Source of the DNA: Shewanella sp. MBTL60-112-B2
GTDB lineage: Bacteria > Pseudomonadota > Gammaproteobacteria > Enterobacterales > Shewanellaceae
Length of the DNA: 64,000 nucleotides
Reading direction: 5' to 3'
Assembly: GCF_019655055.1 (NCBI RefSeq)
Contig: NZ_BPFA01000007.1
Location: 62,001 to 126,000, forward strand
Made by a program: the position numbers and the translations under genes. Position 1 is the stretch's first letter. Every line of letters starts with the position of its first letter. The notes under the pieces were generated by a model. That model saw only the letters and a list, made by a program, of their open reading frames with translations, was not told the DNA's origin and ran no database searches. Shown one piece after another: positions 43,050 through 52,440 of this stretch.

Positions 43050-44456
43050 ATGTCTCAGTCAACTAAGCTTGAGTTTCATATTGGAAAAATTGGTGGAATG
43101 GTTCCACTATTGACCATGGTCGGTCTAATGTTATTGCTTACCTTCAATGGTGTTGGTGGCCCTAAAGCCGCATGGGCACCTGGCTTTATCGCCATTATTT
43201 TAGGTATGTTCCTAGTTAAGAGTAAGCGTGATTATTTTCAGTCGATATTAGATGGTATCGCCGATAAAACCGGTGTTGTGGTAATCACAGCCTGGATCTT
43301 CGCAGCCGTTCTTGGCTCTTTGATGAAGGCCGGCGGTCTAGTAGACGGTATCTTATGGTTTGGTATGTCGACTGGTATTCAAGGCAGCATGTTCTTGATC
43401 ATCGTGTTTATGTCTACCGCTATCTTCGCTATGGGGACAGGCTCGTCAAACGGTGCTAACTTAGCACTGGCGCCAATTCTATTCCCAGCGGGCGTTTACT
43501 TAGGCGCAGATCCAGCCTTCGTTGCTCTAGCACTACTGTCAGGCGCAGTATTTGGCGATAACGTGGCTCCAATTTCAGATACTACCATCGTAGGCTGTAC
43601 CACACAGGGTGCCGATTTCGGCGCTACAGTCCGCCAACGTATGCCACTATCCTTAACAGCTGGTGCTATTGCACTCGTTGCCTTGGTATTCTTTGGTCAG
43701 GGCGATGGTCTAGTCGAAGCGGCAACTCAAAGCGGTGAAAGTGCACGTCCAGAAAGCTTACTTATGCTGCTATCTGTTGCTGCTGTAGTTTTCTTCGCAC
43801 TTAAGGGGCGTCACCTGTTAGAAGCTCTAAGCTACGGTATTCTTGTTGCTACGGTTGTTGGACTTGGCATTGGTGCTTTTGCGGTAACAGATCTGTTCAC
43901 GGTTCCTTCTGAGCGCGGCGTATCGAATGGCATCATCGAAGATGCGATTGCCGGTGTGACAGGCGCTGTTGTGTTCGTGATCCTAATCCTAGGTGTTATC
44001 AAGATTTTCATGAATAGTGGCATTATGGATGACATTCTTGCATTCATCACCGAGCGCGTTTCAAGCAGCACTCGTAGCACTGAACTATTGATGTTCTTCT
44101 CAACTTCAGTGTCATCACTATTAGTTAGCTCGAACGCACCATCTCAGCTACTCGTTGGCCCTACACTAGTTAAACCACTAGGTGAGAAGAACAACATCAC
44201 CCCAGAGCGTCGCGCTAACCTAATGAGTGCCTCAGTTTGTTCAATCTTCTACATGATGCCTTGGTGTCTTGCGGTAATGGTTTGGTACTCGGCGGTTGAA
44301 ACCTCTGCTATCTCTTCAGGCTTAGCAGTGCCGAGTGCGTCGATCAGCTTTATGGCACCTTATCCATGGGCCCTACTAGGCGTGATGATGTTCTCTATCA
44401 TCACGGGTTGGAAACGCTACGCCAATCAGGCACAAGCTCAAGTACAACCAGCCTAA
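43050..44456 (+). CDS. NhaC-family Na+/H+ antiporter or Na+-coupled carrier
   Basis: 468-residue polytopic carrier with family blocks AIFAMGTGSSNGANLALAPI, LLSGAVFGDNVAPISDTTIV and SSLLVSSNAPSQLLVG. NhaC homologues swap Na+ and H+, but some carry organic or amino-acid substrates. Placed between a PLP lyase and RidA, uptake of the lyase substrate is a reasonable inference. Similar codon use to its neighbours. Confidence 0.82.
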   Translation: MSQSTKLEFHIGKIGGMVPLLTMVGLMLLLTFNGVGGPKAAWAPGFIAIILGMFLVKSKRDYFQSILDGIADKTGVVVITAWIFAAVLGSLMKAGGLVDGILWFGMSTGIQGSMFLIIVFMSTAIFAMGTGSSNGANLALAPILFPAGVYLGADPAFVALALLSGAVFGDNVAPISDTTIVGCTTQGADFGATVRQRMPLSLTAGAIALVALVFFGQGDGLVEAATQSGESARPESLLMLLSVAAVVFFALKGRHLLEALSYGILVATVVGLGIGAFAVTDLFTVPSERGVSNGIIEDAIAGVTGAVVFVILILGVIKIFMNSGIMDDILAFITERVSSSTRSTELLMFFSTSVSSLLVSSNAPSQLLVGPTLVKPLGEKNNITPERRANLMSASVCSIFYMMPWCLAVMVWYSAVETSAISSGLAVPSASISFMAPYPWALLGVMMFSIITGWKRYANQAQAQVQPA

Positions 44457-44534
44457 TTTATAACTAATAACACTCAACGAATAACAATAACTGTGGCGGC
44501 ATCGTCCGCCATAAGTTAACAATAGGAAATAGAA

Positions 44535-44921
44535 ATGACTAAAGCACTTAATACTGAATCAGCACCAGCAGCTATCGGCCCATATGTTCAGGGTGTTGAC
44601 CTTGGCAGCATGATCTTTACTTCTGGCCAGTTACCTATCGATCCTGCTACAGGTGAGATGTCTGCTGATGTTGCAGAGCAAGCGCTACAGTCACTAAAAA
44701 ACGTTCAGGCTATCGTAGAGTCTGCCAGCCTAACTATGGCTAACGTGTTTAAGATGACAGTATTCGTGAAAGACCTAAACAGCTTCCCAATCGTTAACGA
44801 AGTTTACCAAAACTTCTTCGACAATCTTGGCGCAGCCTACCCTGCACGCTCTTGTGTTGAAGTTGCTCGTCTTCCTAAAGATGCACTAATCGAAATCGAA
44901 GCGATTGCAGTAAGAAGCTAA
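44535..44921 (+). CDS. RidA-family enamine/imine deaminase
   Basis: 128-residue trimeric cytoplasmic enzyme that hydrolyses reactive enamine/imine intermediates released by PLP beta-eliminases. Signatures: APAAIGPYVQGVDLGSMIFT, SGQLPIDPATGEM, VFVKDLNSFPIVNEVYQNFF, PARSCVEVARLPKDALIEIE (Arg of the active site in ARSCVEVA). Its presence next to a PLP beta-lyase fits this role exactly. Confidence 0.92.
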   Translation: MTKALNTESAPAAIGPYVQGVDLGSMIFTSGQLPIDPATGEMSADVAEQALQSLKNVQAIVESASLTMANVFKMTVFVKDLNSFPIVNEVYQNFFDNLGAAYPARSCVEVARLPKDALIEIEAIAVRS

Positions 44922-44950
44922 TCAGTATTCGATAACAAGCTAATCCCAAA

Positions 44951-44982
44951 AAAATACCGCAGCATGCTGCGGTATTTTTTTT
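44951..44982. terminator. Bidirectional terminator between ridA and the lysR gene
   Basis: Perfect palindrome AATACCGCAGCA|TGCTGCGGTATT (44953-44976) with an A-run before and an eight-T run after (44975-44982). Confidence 0.9.
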
Positions 44983-45002
44983 AGCTATTTTTCATGTCAA
45001 AA

Positions 45003-45929
45003 TTAACTGTCAGACTCGTTGTTCAACGCAGGACTTTCAAAATACTCAAACAAGATGTCTTGGAAAGCACTCACCATCCTAGGGGTCTGAATACCTTTTG
45101 CTTTAACCACGTGATATTCCCACTCTGTTACGGGTTCAAAAGGTCGGCTCACAATGCCATCCGCGCCAGACTGGAGCACGAAAGGGTCTAAGATTGCGAT
45201 ACCCACGCCCTTCTTCACTAACTGAAACAGGGTACTTTGCTCCCTCGCCTCGAGAATAATATTACGCTTAACGCTCTGCTTCAGAAACGCATCCTCGACC
45301 CGAGTTCGAAACGGACTACCATAGGCTAATGTCATAAAGCGTTCATGTTTCAGGTCGATAGGCGAAAGTGAGCTTTTATGCGCCAATGGATGATCTTCAT
45401 GGAGTAACACCACCGCCCTGTGCCTACGCAAGAAGCGACAATCGAACTCCTCTTCATCGGCTTCAACGTTCATCGTTATTGCTATATCAACCCTATGGCT
45501 TCGTACCATATCCAATAGTTGAATTCTCGATGCAGACTCCAGTTCAATAGACACATTAGGGTGCAGGCTTAGGAACCTCGCTATCACATCAGGCATAAAG
45601 CTGTTAGAACAAATAGGCATGACTCCGATGCGTAATCGCCCCTGATTATTACGCGCGATAGCATCGGCCGAAGAGGCCAAACTATTCATACCAATAAAGA
45701 CGCGGTTAACGTCCTTATAGAATAATTTCGCTTCTGGCGTCGCCTCTAATTTATTTTGAGTGCGCACAAATAACGGAAACCCCACTCGATATTCGAGTTC
45801 GGATAACAGTCGACTCACCGCCGGTTGAGAGATATACAGCAGTTCTGCTGCGCCTGTTACCGTACCCGACAACATAAAACAGCGAAACGCTTCAATTTGC
45901 CGAATTTTAATTTTCGAATCTTCGGGCAT
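45003..45929 (-). CDS. LysR-family transcriptional regulator
   Basis: 308 residues from ATG 45929 (MPEDSKIKIRQIEAFRCFML); a longer upstream reading adds 37 residues not typical of the family. Winged HTH at about 10-70 (GTVTGAAELLYISQPAVSRL), then a periplasmic-binding-like effector domain (GRLRIGVMPICSNSFMPDVI). Convergent with the sulfur/amino-acid cassette and its most likely regulator; the effector may be the cassette's substrate (inference). Confidence 0.85.
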   Translation of the reverse strand: MPEDSKIKIRQIEAFRCFMLSGTVTGAAELLYISQPAVSRLLSELEYRVGFPLFVRTQNKLEATPEAKLFYKDVNRVFIGMNSLASSADAIARNNQGRLRIGVMPICSNSFMPDVIARFLSLHPNVSIELESASRIQLLDMVRSHRVDIAITMNVEADEEEFDCRFLRRHRAVVLLHEDHPLAHKSSLSPIDLKHERFMTLAYGSPFRTRVEDAFLKQSVKRNIILEAREQSTLFQLVKKGVGIAILDPFVLQSGADGIVSRPFEPVTEWEYHVVKAKGIQTPRMVSAFQDILFEYFESPALNNESDS

Positions 45930-46124
45930 GATTTTTATACCAAATTTAGGCCATGAATCGATTGTATCGAAAAGCGTTTTTTGCTGCCGAGCATCGCCTC
46001 GCAAATCCAATAACTCATCCCACCAAAAGTCAGTAAACATGGCCTACGCCATGACTTCCACTTGTTTTATTTCTGGCAAAGCCTCATTGATGATAACCGC
46101 CTACAGAAGTCGGTAGTTTAGGGC

Positions 46125-46150
46125 TAAAAAAAGGGCCCTTAGGCCCTTTT
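46125..46150 (-). terminator. Terminator of the hut operon
   Basis: AAAGGGCC (46130-46137) pairs with GGCCCTTT (46142-46149) around CTTA, with a U-run on the minus strand. It lies 24 bases after hutH. Confidence 0.85.
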
Positions 46151-46173
46151 CGTCACTGTCAGCTCAATCTCAC

Positions 46174-47706
46174 TTAGAGACTAGGCAAAATATCCGCTGG
46201 CAGATAAGCGTTGTAGCTGGCTGTTAATAGTAGATCTGTTGCCGCTTCGATATCTGGGCCGAAGAAACGGTCCTTATCGTAGTAGGTTACTAACTCACGC
46301 AATTCAGCTTTTGCTTTAGCCACTGCTACTGCAGGTTGCAGTGGCGCGCGGAAATCTAAGCCCTGCGCCGCGGCCAATACCTCAACAGCTAATACACCGC
46401 GAGTGTTTTCAGACATGTCGCGCAGGCGGCGCGCCGCGAAGGTTGCCATAGAGACGTGATCTTCTTGGTTAGCCGAAGTTGGTAAGCTATCGACTGATGC
46501 TGGATGCGCGTAAGTCTTGTTCTCTGAAGCCAACGCCGCCGCTGTTACTTGGGCAATCATAAAGCCTGAGTTTACCCCGCCGTTTTCAACCAAAAATGGG
46601 GGTAACTTAGACAGGTTCGAGTCGATAAGCAGCGCAATACGGCGCTCAGCAATAGAGCCAAGCTCTGCAATCGCAATCGCCAAGTTATCTGCAGCCATAG
46701 CGACAGGCTCAGCGTGGAAGTTACCGCCCGAGATAATGTCGCCAGTATCTTGGAACACTAATGGATTATCGGTAACGCCGTTCGCTTCAGTGCCTAACAC
46801 TTCTGCCGCATGACGAATTTGAGTCAAACATGCACCCAAAACTTGTGGCTGACAGCGCAGTGAATACGGATCTTGCACCTTTTCACAATTAACGTGATCT
46901 AGGCTGATCTCAGATTCATCACCCAATAAGTGGCGGAATACCGCAGCAGAATCGATTTGACCTTTCTGGCCACGAGCCGCATGAATACGCGGATCAAACG
47001 GGCTACGACTGCCCATTGCCGCTTCAACGCTCATGGCACCAATTACCGAGCTTGCCGCGAACAGATCTTCTGCGTTAAACAAACCTTCAAGGGCTAAAGC
47101 CGTTGATGCTTGCGTACCGTTAAGCAGTGCTAATCCTTCTTTTGCAGCCAGTTCGATTGGCTTAAGGCCAGCTATTTCAAGACCTTCAGCCGCAGTGATT
47201 AGCTCACCTTGATAGCTCATCTCGCCTTCGCCAAGTAGTGGCAAACACATGTGCGATAGCGGCGCTAGGTCGCCCGATGCACCTACTGAACCTTTTTCAG
47301 GCACGCATGGGTAAACGCCCGCGTTAACCAAAGCGATAAGGAAGTTGATCACCTCTAAACGAATGCCAGAGAAACCACGGCTTAGCGAGTTAATCTTCAA
47401 TACCATCATCAAGCGCACTGTGGCGTCTTGCATGTATTGGCCGGTACCCGCTGCGTGCGACAATACGATTGAGCGTTGCAGCAGCTGTAAATCATCGGCG
47501 GCAATCTTAGTGTTGGCAAGTAGACCAAAGCCGGTGTTAATACCGTAAACCGTGCGGCCTTCGTCCAATACTTGCTGCACTAAGCCTGCGCTAGTGTTGA
47601 TATCGGCGATAGCGCTTTCGGCTAGTTCTAATGTGACTTTACCGCGGCTAATTTCGCGGATTTGCGCAAGGGTTAAGGTACCCGGAGTTAATACTAAATG
47701 ACTCAT
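46174..47706 (-). CDS. hutH: Histidine ammonia-lyase
   Basis: 510-residue enzyme that converts L-histidine to urocanate and ammonia, the first step of histidine use. The MIO cofactor forms from Ala-Ser-Gly in [15 protein letters not shown]. Other signatures: [28 protein letters not shown] and [15 protein letters not shown]. Full length. Preceded by hutU in the same operon, with AGAGG before its ATG. Confidence 0.96.
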   Translation of the reverse strand: MSHLVLTPGTLTLAQIREISRGKVTLELAESAIADINTSAGLVQQVLDEGRTVYGINTGFGLLANTKIAADDLQLLQRSIVLSHAAGTGQYMQDATVRLMMVLKINSLSRGFSGIRLEVINFLIALVNAGVYPCVPEKGSVGASGDLAPLSHMCLPLLGEGEMSYQGELITAAEGLEIAGLKPIELAAKEGLALLNGTQASTALALEGLFNAEDLFAASSVIGAMSVEAAMGSRSPFDPRIHAARGQKGQIDSAAVFRHLLGDESEISLDHVNCEKVQDPYSLRCQPQVLGACLTQIRHAAEVLGTEANGVTDNPLVFQDTGDIISGGNFHAEPVAMAADNLAIAIAELGSIAERRIALLIDSNLSKLPPFLVENGGVNSGFMIAQVTAAALASENKTYAHPASVDSLPTSANQEDHVSMATFAARRLRDMSENTRGVLAVEVLAAAQGLDFRAPLQPAVAVAKAKAELRELVTYYDKDRFFGPDIEAATDLLLTASYNAYLPADILPSL

Positions 47707-47746
47707 TTAAATGCCTCTTATTCTTATACTGCTCGATGTGAGCGGC

Positions 47747-49411
47747 TTATAGCATTGGCAGGTCTAAACCCTGCTCTTTTGCACAATTTTTAGCGATATC
47801 GTAACCCGCATCAGCATGACGCATCACGCCCGTTGCTGGGTCATTCCACAGTACGCGACCTAAGCGCGCAGCAGCGTCATCACTACCATCAGCCACAATC
47901 ACCACACCTGAGTGTTGACTAAAGCCCATGCCTACGCCGCCACCGTGGTGCAATGACACCCAAGTTGCGCCGCTTGCCGTATTAAGTAGCGCGTTCATTA
48001 ATGGCCAATCTGAAACTGCATCAGAGCCATCAAGCATAGATTCGGTTTCACGGTTAGGGCTGGCAACAGAGCCAGAATCTAAGTGGTCACGACCAATCAC
48101 CACTGGCGCAGACAGCTCGCCATTTTTAACCATTTCATTAAAGGCGAGTGCTAAACGTGCACGGTCTTTTAGACCCACCCAACAGATGCGCGATGGTAAA
48201 CCTTGGAAGGCAATGCGCTCACGCGCCATATCGAGCCAGTTATGTAGGTGTGGATTATCAGGAATAAGTTCTTTTACTTTGGCGTCAGTCTTGTAGATAT
48301 CTTCAGGGTCGCCAGAAAGTGCCACCCAACGGAATGGACCAATACCTTCACAGAACAGTGGGCGCACATAGGCAGGCACAAAACCTGGGAAGTCGAATGC
48401 GTTTTCAACCCCTTCTTCAAATGCCATTTGGCGAATGTTGTTACCGTAATCGGTGGTTGCAGCGCCAGCAGCTTGCAGTGCTAGCATCGCCTTAACTTGA
48501 ACTGCCATTGACTGCTTCGCCGCTTTTACCACTGCCGCTTCGTCCGTTTTACGCATTTCGATGGCCTGCTCTAGCGTCCAACCTTGCGGCAGGTAACCGT
48601 TTAGCGGATCGTGAGCAGATGTTTGGTCTGTCACTACATCAGGGGTAATGCCGCGCTCAACCAGCTCGGCAAATACGTCAGCAGCGTTAGCTAATAAGCC
48701 AACAGAAACAGGCTTGCCGCTGTTATTGGCTTCATCGATCATTGCCAAAGCTTCATCAAGGGTGGTGGCTTTTTTGTCGACATACTTTGTACGTAGACGG
48801 AAATCGATGCGAGTTTCATCCACTTCACAGGTCAATACCGAGTAACCCGCCATAGTGCCTGCTAGTGGCTGTGCACCACCCATGCCACCTAGGCCGCCAG
48901 TTAAGATCCACTTACCAGCAGATGAACCATTAAAGTGCTGCTTAGCCATAGCCACAAAGGTCTCGTAAGTGCCTTGTACAATGCCTTGCGAGCCGATGTA
49001 GATCCAAGAACCTGCGGTCATCTGGCCATACATGGCCAAACCTTTTTTATCTAACTCATTAAAATGTTCCCAGTTTGCCCAATGTGGCACTAGGTTTGAG
49101 TTGGCGATGATCACGCGCGGAGCATTGCTGTGGGTTTTGAATACGCCAACAGGCTTACCTGATTGCACTAATAAGGTTTCGTCTTCTTCAAGACGCTGCA
49201 GTACCTCAACGATTTTGTCGTAACACTCCCAGTCACGGGCTGCACGGCCAATACCACCGTAAACCACCAAGTCTTCAGGACGCTCAGCCACATCTGGGTG
49301 TAGGTTGTTCATCAACATACGCAGTGGTGCTTCGGTTAGCCAGCTTTTACAACTTAGCTCAGTTCCTGTCGGCGCTATGATGCGACGGCTCGGATCGTGT
49401 CTCTTATCCAT
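47747..49411 (-). CDS. hutU: Urocanate hydratase
   Basis: 554-residue NAD+-dependent enzyme making imidazolonepropionate from urocanate. Start chosen at ATG 49411 ([16 protein letters not shown]) with GAGG eight bases upstream. Family blocks: [74 protein letters not shown]. It works between HutH and HutI. Confidence 0.96.
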   Translation of the reverse strand: MDKRHDPSRRIIAPTGTELSCKSWLTEAPLRMLMNNLHPDVAERPEDLVVYGGIGRAARDWECYDKIVEVLQRLEEDETLLVQSGKPVGVFKTHSNAPRVIIANSNLVPHWANWEHFNELDKKGLAMYGQMTAGSWIYIGSQGIVQGTYETFVAMAKQHFNGSSAGKWILTGGLGGMGGAQPLAGTMAGYSVLTCEVDETRIDFRLRTKYVDKKATTLDEALAMIDEANNSGKPVSVGLLANAADVFAELVERGITPDVVTDQTSAHDPLNGYLPQGWTLEQAIEMRKTDEAAVVKAAKQSMAVQVKAMLALQAAGAATTDYGNNIRQMAFEEGVENAFDFPGFVPAYVRPLFCEGIGPFRWVALSGDPEDIYKTDAKVKELIPDNPHLHNWLDMARERIAFQGLPSRICWVGLKDRARLALAFNEMVKNGELSAPVVIGRDHLDSGSVASPNRETESMLDGSDAVSDWPLMNALLNTASGATWVSLHHGGGVGMGFSQHSGVVIVADGSDDAAARLGRVLWNDPATGVMRHADAGYDIAKNCAKEQGLDLPML

Positions 49412-49565
49412 CGGTACTACCTCGTTCAATTTGTTTTGATGTTTTTCTTATTCGCTTTTTAAGCTTTATATTTACTGTCTTTTTACTTTATTACGTACTT
49501 TTTCAATCGTTTTACTACCAATACTGTCAGCCATTTGCTTGCTGCTAATTAGCTTTAACCTCTAG

Positions 49566-50270
49566 CTAGTTAAAAGTCAGGTGGCCACCTAACCTAAATC
49601 GACTTCCGGGATGCACTAAGCGTGCAAAACTCACTACACCTTGGCGTGACCAGGTGCGGCGAGTGATCTGTAAACATGGTTCAGCAGCGGCAATATCGAG
49701 TAGCGCAAGCTGGGCTACATCGGCCATTTTGGCTTCGATGGTGTGCTTCGCCTCTGTGAGTGGCGCCACCATCGACAAATATTCATGGGGAGTTTGCTTG
49801 GTAAAGTCTTGAGCTAAATACTCAGGCACCAGTTTAGGGTTAACAAAACGCTCCTCTAACTGCAGCGGCGTACCTTGCTCGCAATGCACTAATACCGACT
49901 GATACACTTCACTGCCCTCCTCTAGCCCTAGCGCAATCGCAATCGCGCCCGTTGCTACAGTTTGTGTGAGCAACACTTGTTGCACGCTATAGCCATGACC
50001 GCGATCTTTAATTTCGTCGGCAATATTACGAATAGCCATCATCGAAGATTGAGTTTTAAGGCCTGCAACGAAGGTTCCTAGGCCTTGGGAACGTTCTAAC
50101 ACGCCTAATTCAGTCAATTCTGTTACTGCGCGACGTGCCGTCATACGGCTACAGCCAAATAGCTCTGATAGCTGGTTTTCAGACGGCACGCGGCTGTCTT
50201 CCGCCCACTCGCCAAACTCTATTTGCGTTAGAATGTATTGCTTAATCTGTTCAAATTTTGGCGTTGCCAT
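49566..50270 (-). CDS. hutC: HutC histidine utilisation repressor (GntR/UTRA)
   Basis: 234-residue repressor with a GntR-type winged helix (PSENQLSELFGCSRMTARRA, about residues 25-60) and a UTRA ligand domain that by family binds urocanate. C-terminal FARLVHPGSRFRLGGHLTF is typical of HutC. It lies upstream of hutU, divergent from hutI, beside a matching operator. AGGA lies six bases before the ATG. Confidence 0.92.
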   Translation of the reverse strand: MATPKFEQIKQYILTQIEFGEWAEDSRVPSENQLSELFGCSRMTARRAVTELTELGVLERSQGLGTFVAGLKTQSSMMAIRNIADEIKDRGHGYSVQQVLLTQTVATGAIAIALGLEEGSEVYQSVLVHCEQGTPLQLEERFVNPKLVPEYLAQDFTKQTPHEYLSMVAPLTEAKHTIEAKMADVAQLALLDIAAAEPCLQITRRTWSRQGVVSFARLVHPGSRFRLGGHLTFN

Positions 50271-50338
50271 TGGCCATCCTTTTGTTGCTATCTTTTGCTG
50301 CTTTATTGTTTAACATGCTTAAAAACTCGGCTACAATC

Positions 50339-50370
50339 CTAGCTTGTATATACAAGTAAATACAAGCTAG
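50339..50370. promoter_or_regulatory. Nested HutC-type operator between hutC and hutI
   Basis: CTAGCTTGTAT (50339-50349) and ATACAAGCTAG (50360-50370) are perfect inverted repeats. Inside them CTTGTATATACAAG (50343-50356) is a perfect 14-base palindrome of the known HutC type. The overlapping half-sites would allow two dimers to compete or cooperate over both divergent promoters. Confidence 0.75.
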
Positions 50371-50436
50371 CTCACAAATTATTTTTAGTGTTAGTATTCC
50401 TGTACTGCAAAAAGCAACCAAAAAGAGAACTGCATC

Positions 50437-51663
50437 ATGTCGTGGGATCAAGTCTGGATAGATATCAACATCGCTACAATGTCGCCTAATATTTCAGAGC
50501 CTTATGGTGCAATTACCGATGCTGCACTCGCCGTTCAAGACGGTAAAATTGCCTGGGTCGGTAAGCGCAGCGACCTGCCAGAATTTGATGTATTCGCCAC
50601 GCCAATCTACAAAGGTAAAGGCGGCTGGATTACCCCAGGTCTTATCGATGCCCACACTCACTTAGTGTTTGCCGGTAATCGCGCCAATGAGTTCGAACTA
50701 CGCCTTAATGGCGCCAGTTATGAAGAGATCGCTCGCAGTGGCGGCGGCATCATTTCAACCGTTAACGCCTGCCGCGAAGCCGATGAAGCCGAGTTGTTTG
50801 AGCTAGGTCGTCAGCGCCTAAACGCACTGGCTAAAGAAGGTGTCACGACTGTAGAGATCAAGTCAGGTTATGGTTTAGATATCGAAACCGAATTAAAGAT
50901 CCTCCGCGTTGCCCGCGAGCTAGGAAAGCACCACCATGTGGATGTGAAAACCACCTTCTTAGGCGCACACGCCATTCCGCCAGAATACCAACATGATAGT
51001 GACGCTTACGTCGACTTAGTGATCAACGAGATGCTGCCAAAGGTTATTGAAGAGAACCTTGCCGATGCGGTAGATGTGTTTTGTGAAAACATCGCCTTTA
51101 ATCTAGAGCAAACCGAGCGTGTGCTAACCGCTGCAAAAGCTGCTGGGCTACAAATCAAACTGCACGCCGAGCAGCTATCTAACATGGGCGGTTCAGCCCT
51201 CGCAGCCAAACTCGGCGCCAAGTCAGTGGATCACATTGAATATCTAGATGAAGACGGCGTAAAAGCCCTGAGTGAGAGTGGCACCTGCGCCACTATACTT
51301 CCGGGCGCGTTTTACTTTTTGCGTGAAACTCAACACCCGCCAATCGATTTGCTGCGTAAATACAAGGTGCCAATGGTGGTCGCCAGCGACTACAACCCCG
51401 GCTCATCACCGATATGTTCAAGTCTATTGATGCTTAATATGGCCTGCACTTTGCTGCGTTTAACCCCAGAAGAAGCGCTAGCAGGCATGACCCGCAATGC
51501 AGCTAAAGCCTTAGGTATTGAGGATCATGTCGGCGTGTTAGAGGTCGGCATGACCGCCGATTTTTGTATGTGGAATATCAGTACCCCAGCAGAGTTAGCG
51601 TACACCTATGGTGTAGCCTCGTGTGTGGATGTTGTTAAGAATGGTCACTTAGTACATCAGTAG
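50437..51663 (+). CDS. hutI: Imidazolonepropionase
   Basis: 408-residue metal-dependent amidohydrolase that opens imidazolone-5-propionate to N-formimino-L-glutamate. Metal site [39 protein letters not shown]; later His/Asp positions in [12 protein letters not shown] and [11 protein letters not shown]. Divergent from hutC-hutU-hutH. No hutG or hutF is present in the window, so the final step must be encoded elsewhere. Confidence 0.96.
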   Translation: MSWDQVWIDINIATMSPNISEPYGAITDAALAVQDGKIAWVGKRSDLPEFDVFATPIYKGKGGWITPGLIDAHTHLVFAGNRANEFELRLNGASYEEIARSGGGIISTVNACREADEAELFELGRQRLNALAKEGVTTVEIKSGYGLDIETELKILRVARELGKHHHVDVKTTFLGAHAIPPEYQHDSDAYVDLVINEMLPKVIEENLADAVDVFCENIAFNLEQTERVLTAAKAAGLQIKLHAEQLSNMGGSALAAKLGAKSVDHIEYLDEDGVKALSESGTCATILPGAFYFLRETQHPPIDLLRKYKVPMVVASDYNPGSSPICSSLLMLNMACTLLRLTPEEALAGMTRNAAKALGIEDHVGVLEVGMTADFCMWNISTPAELAYTYGVASCVDVVKNGHLVHQ

Positions 51664-52225
51664 ATGAGAATGCCTGAGCGATGAGGCATGTTCATCGTTT
51701 TAGGGTGCCACCATTAGGCTATGGTGGCTTCTGCCTTTTTCGGCCTGCAGACTGCGGTGCTTCCAATATGGTTTATCAGTTGCTGTTAGCATCCGATGCA
51801 GCTAATTGCCTGCAGCAGGCGTATGTGCAGACGCTTCTTAGGCACGCTGCAGCTCTTTATAAGAGAAAGGGTCCATGTAAGCTCTACGATGGCATCCATG
51901 CCATCAAAGGCCTAAGCCGCATCTACACTGGGATAGAACTGCACAATCACTATCCATTGAGTTCTTAATAAAACTACCAAACTGACATTCATACCGTACG
52001 CACATGAAACACCTATTCCCCATCGGAGTTGCCGAAGTGCGTTGGAATCAATCACTTGATGCCGACAGGGATGTCGGCGTAGCTTTCGCGGGGCAGGATG
52101 CCCCATCGGAAGCGTTAGTGATTTATCCATAAGCATGAGGAACAACAACTTCGTCGGGGCGGCTCGGACTCTTTATGAAAGAAATGGCCAAGAGAGGGAA
52201 GCTGTTGTCCCCCTTTTGCCCGAGT
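51664..52225. other. Hairpin-rich intergenic region downstream of hutI (proximal part)
   Basis: No credible gene: the open frames here have no ribosome sites and their sequence is explained by palindromes. Perfect or near-perfect short inverted repeats include CTCTT-TAT-AAGAG (51853-51865), GATGGCAT-CC-ATGCCATC (51888-51905), GCCGACA-GGGA-TGTCGGC (52061-52078), GGGGCA-GGA-TGCCCC (52090-52104) and TCTTT-ATG-AAAGA (52170-52182). A direct repeat CCCCATCGGA occurs at 52018-52027 and 52101-52110. AATCACT (52050-52056) can pair with AGTGATT (52117-52123), enclosing two of the hairpins. Confidence 0.6.
51707..51728 (+). terminator. Possible terminator of hutI
   Basis: GCCACCAT (51707-51714) pairs with ATGGTGGC (51721-51728) around TAGGCT, followed at a small distance by CTTTTT (51735-51740). 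The T-run is displaced, so termination efficiency is uncertain. Confidence 0.5.
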
Positions 52226-52395
52226 GTGAGCTGGAAGCTCACGACCTTTATCAAGCGCAGCTTGATTGCAACAGGTGGGCGAAGCCCATAAATTATTATC
52301 AAACGAAGTTTGATTGCATTAAGTCAGGCGTAGCCTGATAACAACAAGTTGTTAGACGAAGTCTAATCAAAAAACTCAACTATGTGGCACATAGT
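52226..52395. repeat. Array of seven regularly spaced triloop mini-hairpins
   Basis: Consecutive perfect hairpins, most with a C-GNA-G type tip: 52226-52242 (GTGAGCT-GGA), 52250-52266 (ATCAAGC-GCA), 52276-52288 (TGGGC-GAA), 52298-52314 (ATCAAAC-GAA), 52324-52338 (TCAGGC-GTA), 52352-52366 (TTAGAC-GAA) and 52379-52395 (ACTATGT-GGC). Their centres (52234, 52258, 52282, 52306, 52331, 52359, 52387) are 24, 24, 24, 25, 28 and 28 bases apart. Arms differ in sequence between units, so structure, not sequence, is repeated. The second to fifth hairpins form two copies of a degenerate 48-base unit. Confidence 0.75.
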
Positions 52396-52440
52396 CAATC
52401 AATGTATAATCGCCACACAAAGAAACTAACCCACTGATAA

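Noticed and set aside
51681-51968. 95-residue plus-strand open frame after hutI
   Set aside because: No ribosome site, odd composition rich in Leu/Cys/Tyr, and the DNA is dominated by palindromes. Treated as non-coding.
52135-52338. 67-residue open frame across the hairpin array
   Set aside because: The repeated hairpins explain the sequence; no ribosome site and no protein-like pattern.
52324-52366. Possible integron attC site (GTTAGAC-like core near TAACAAC)
   Set aside because: It lacks the paired core-site layout and length of attC; there is no cassette or integrase nearby.
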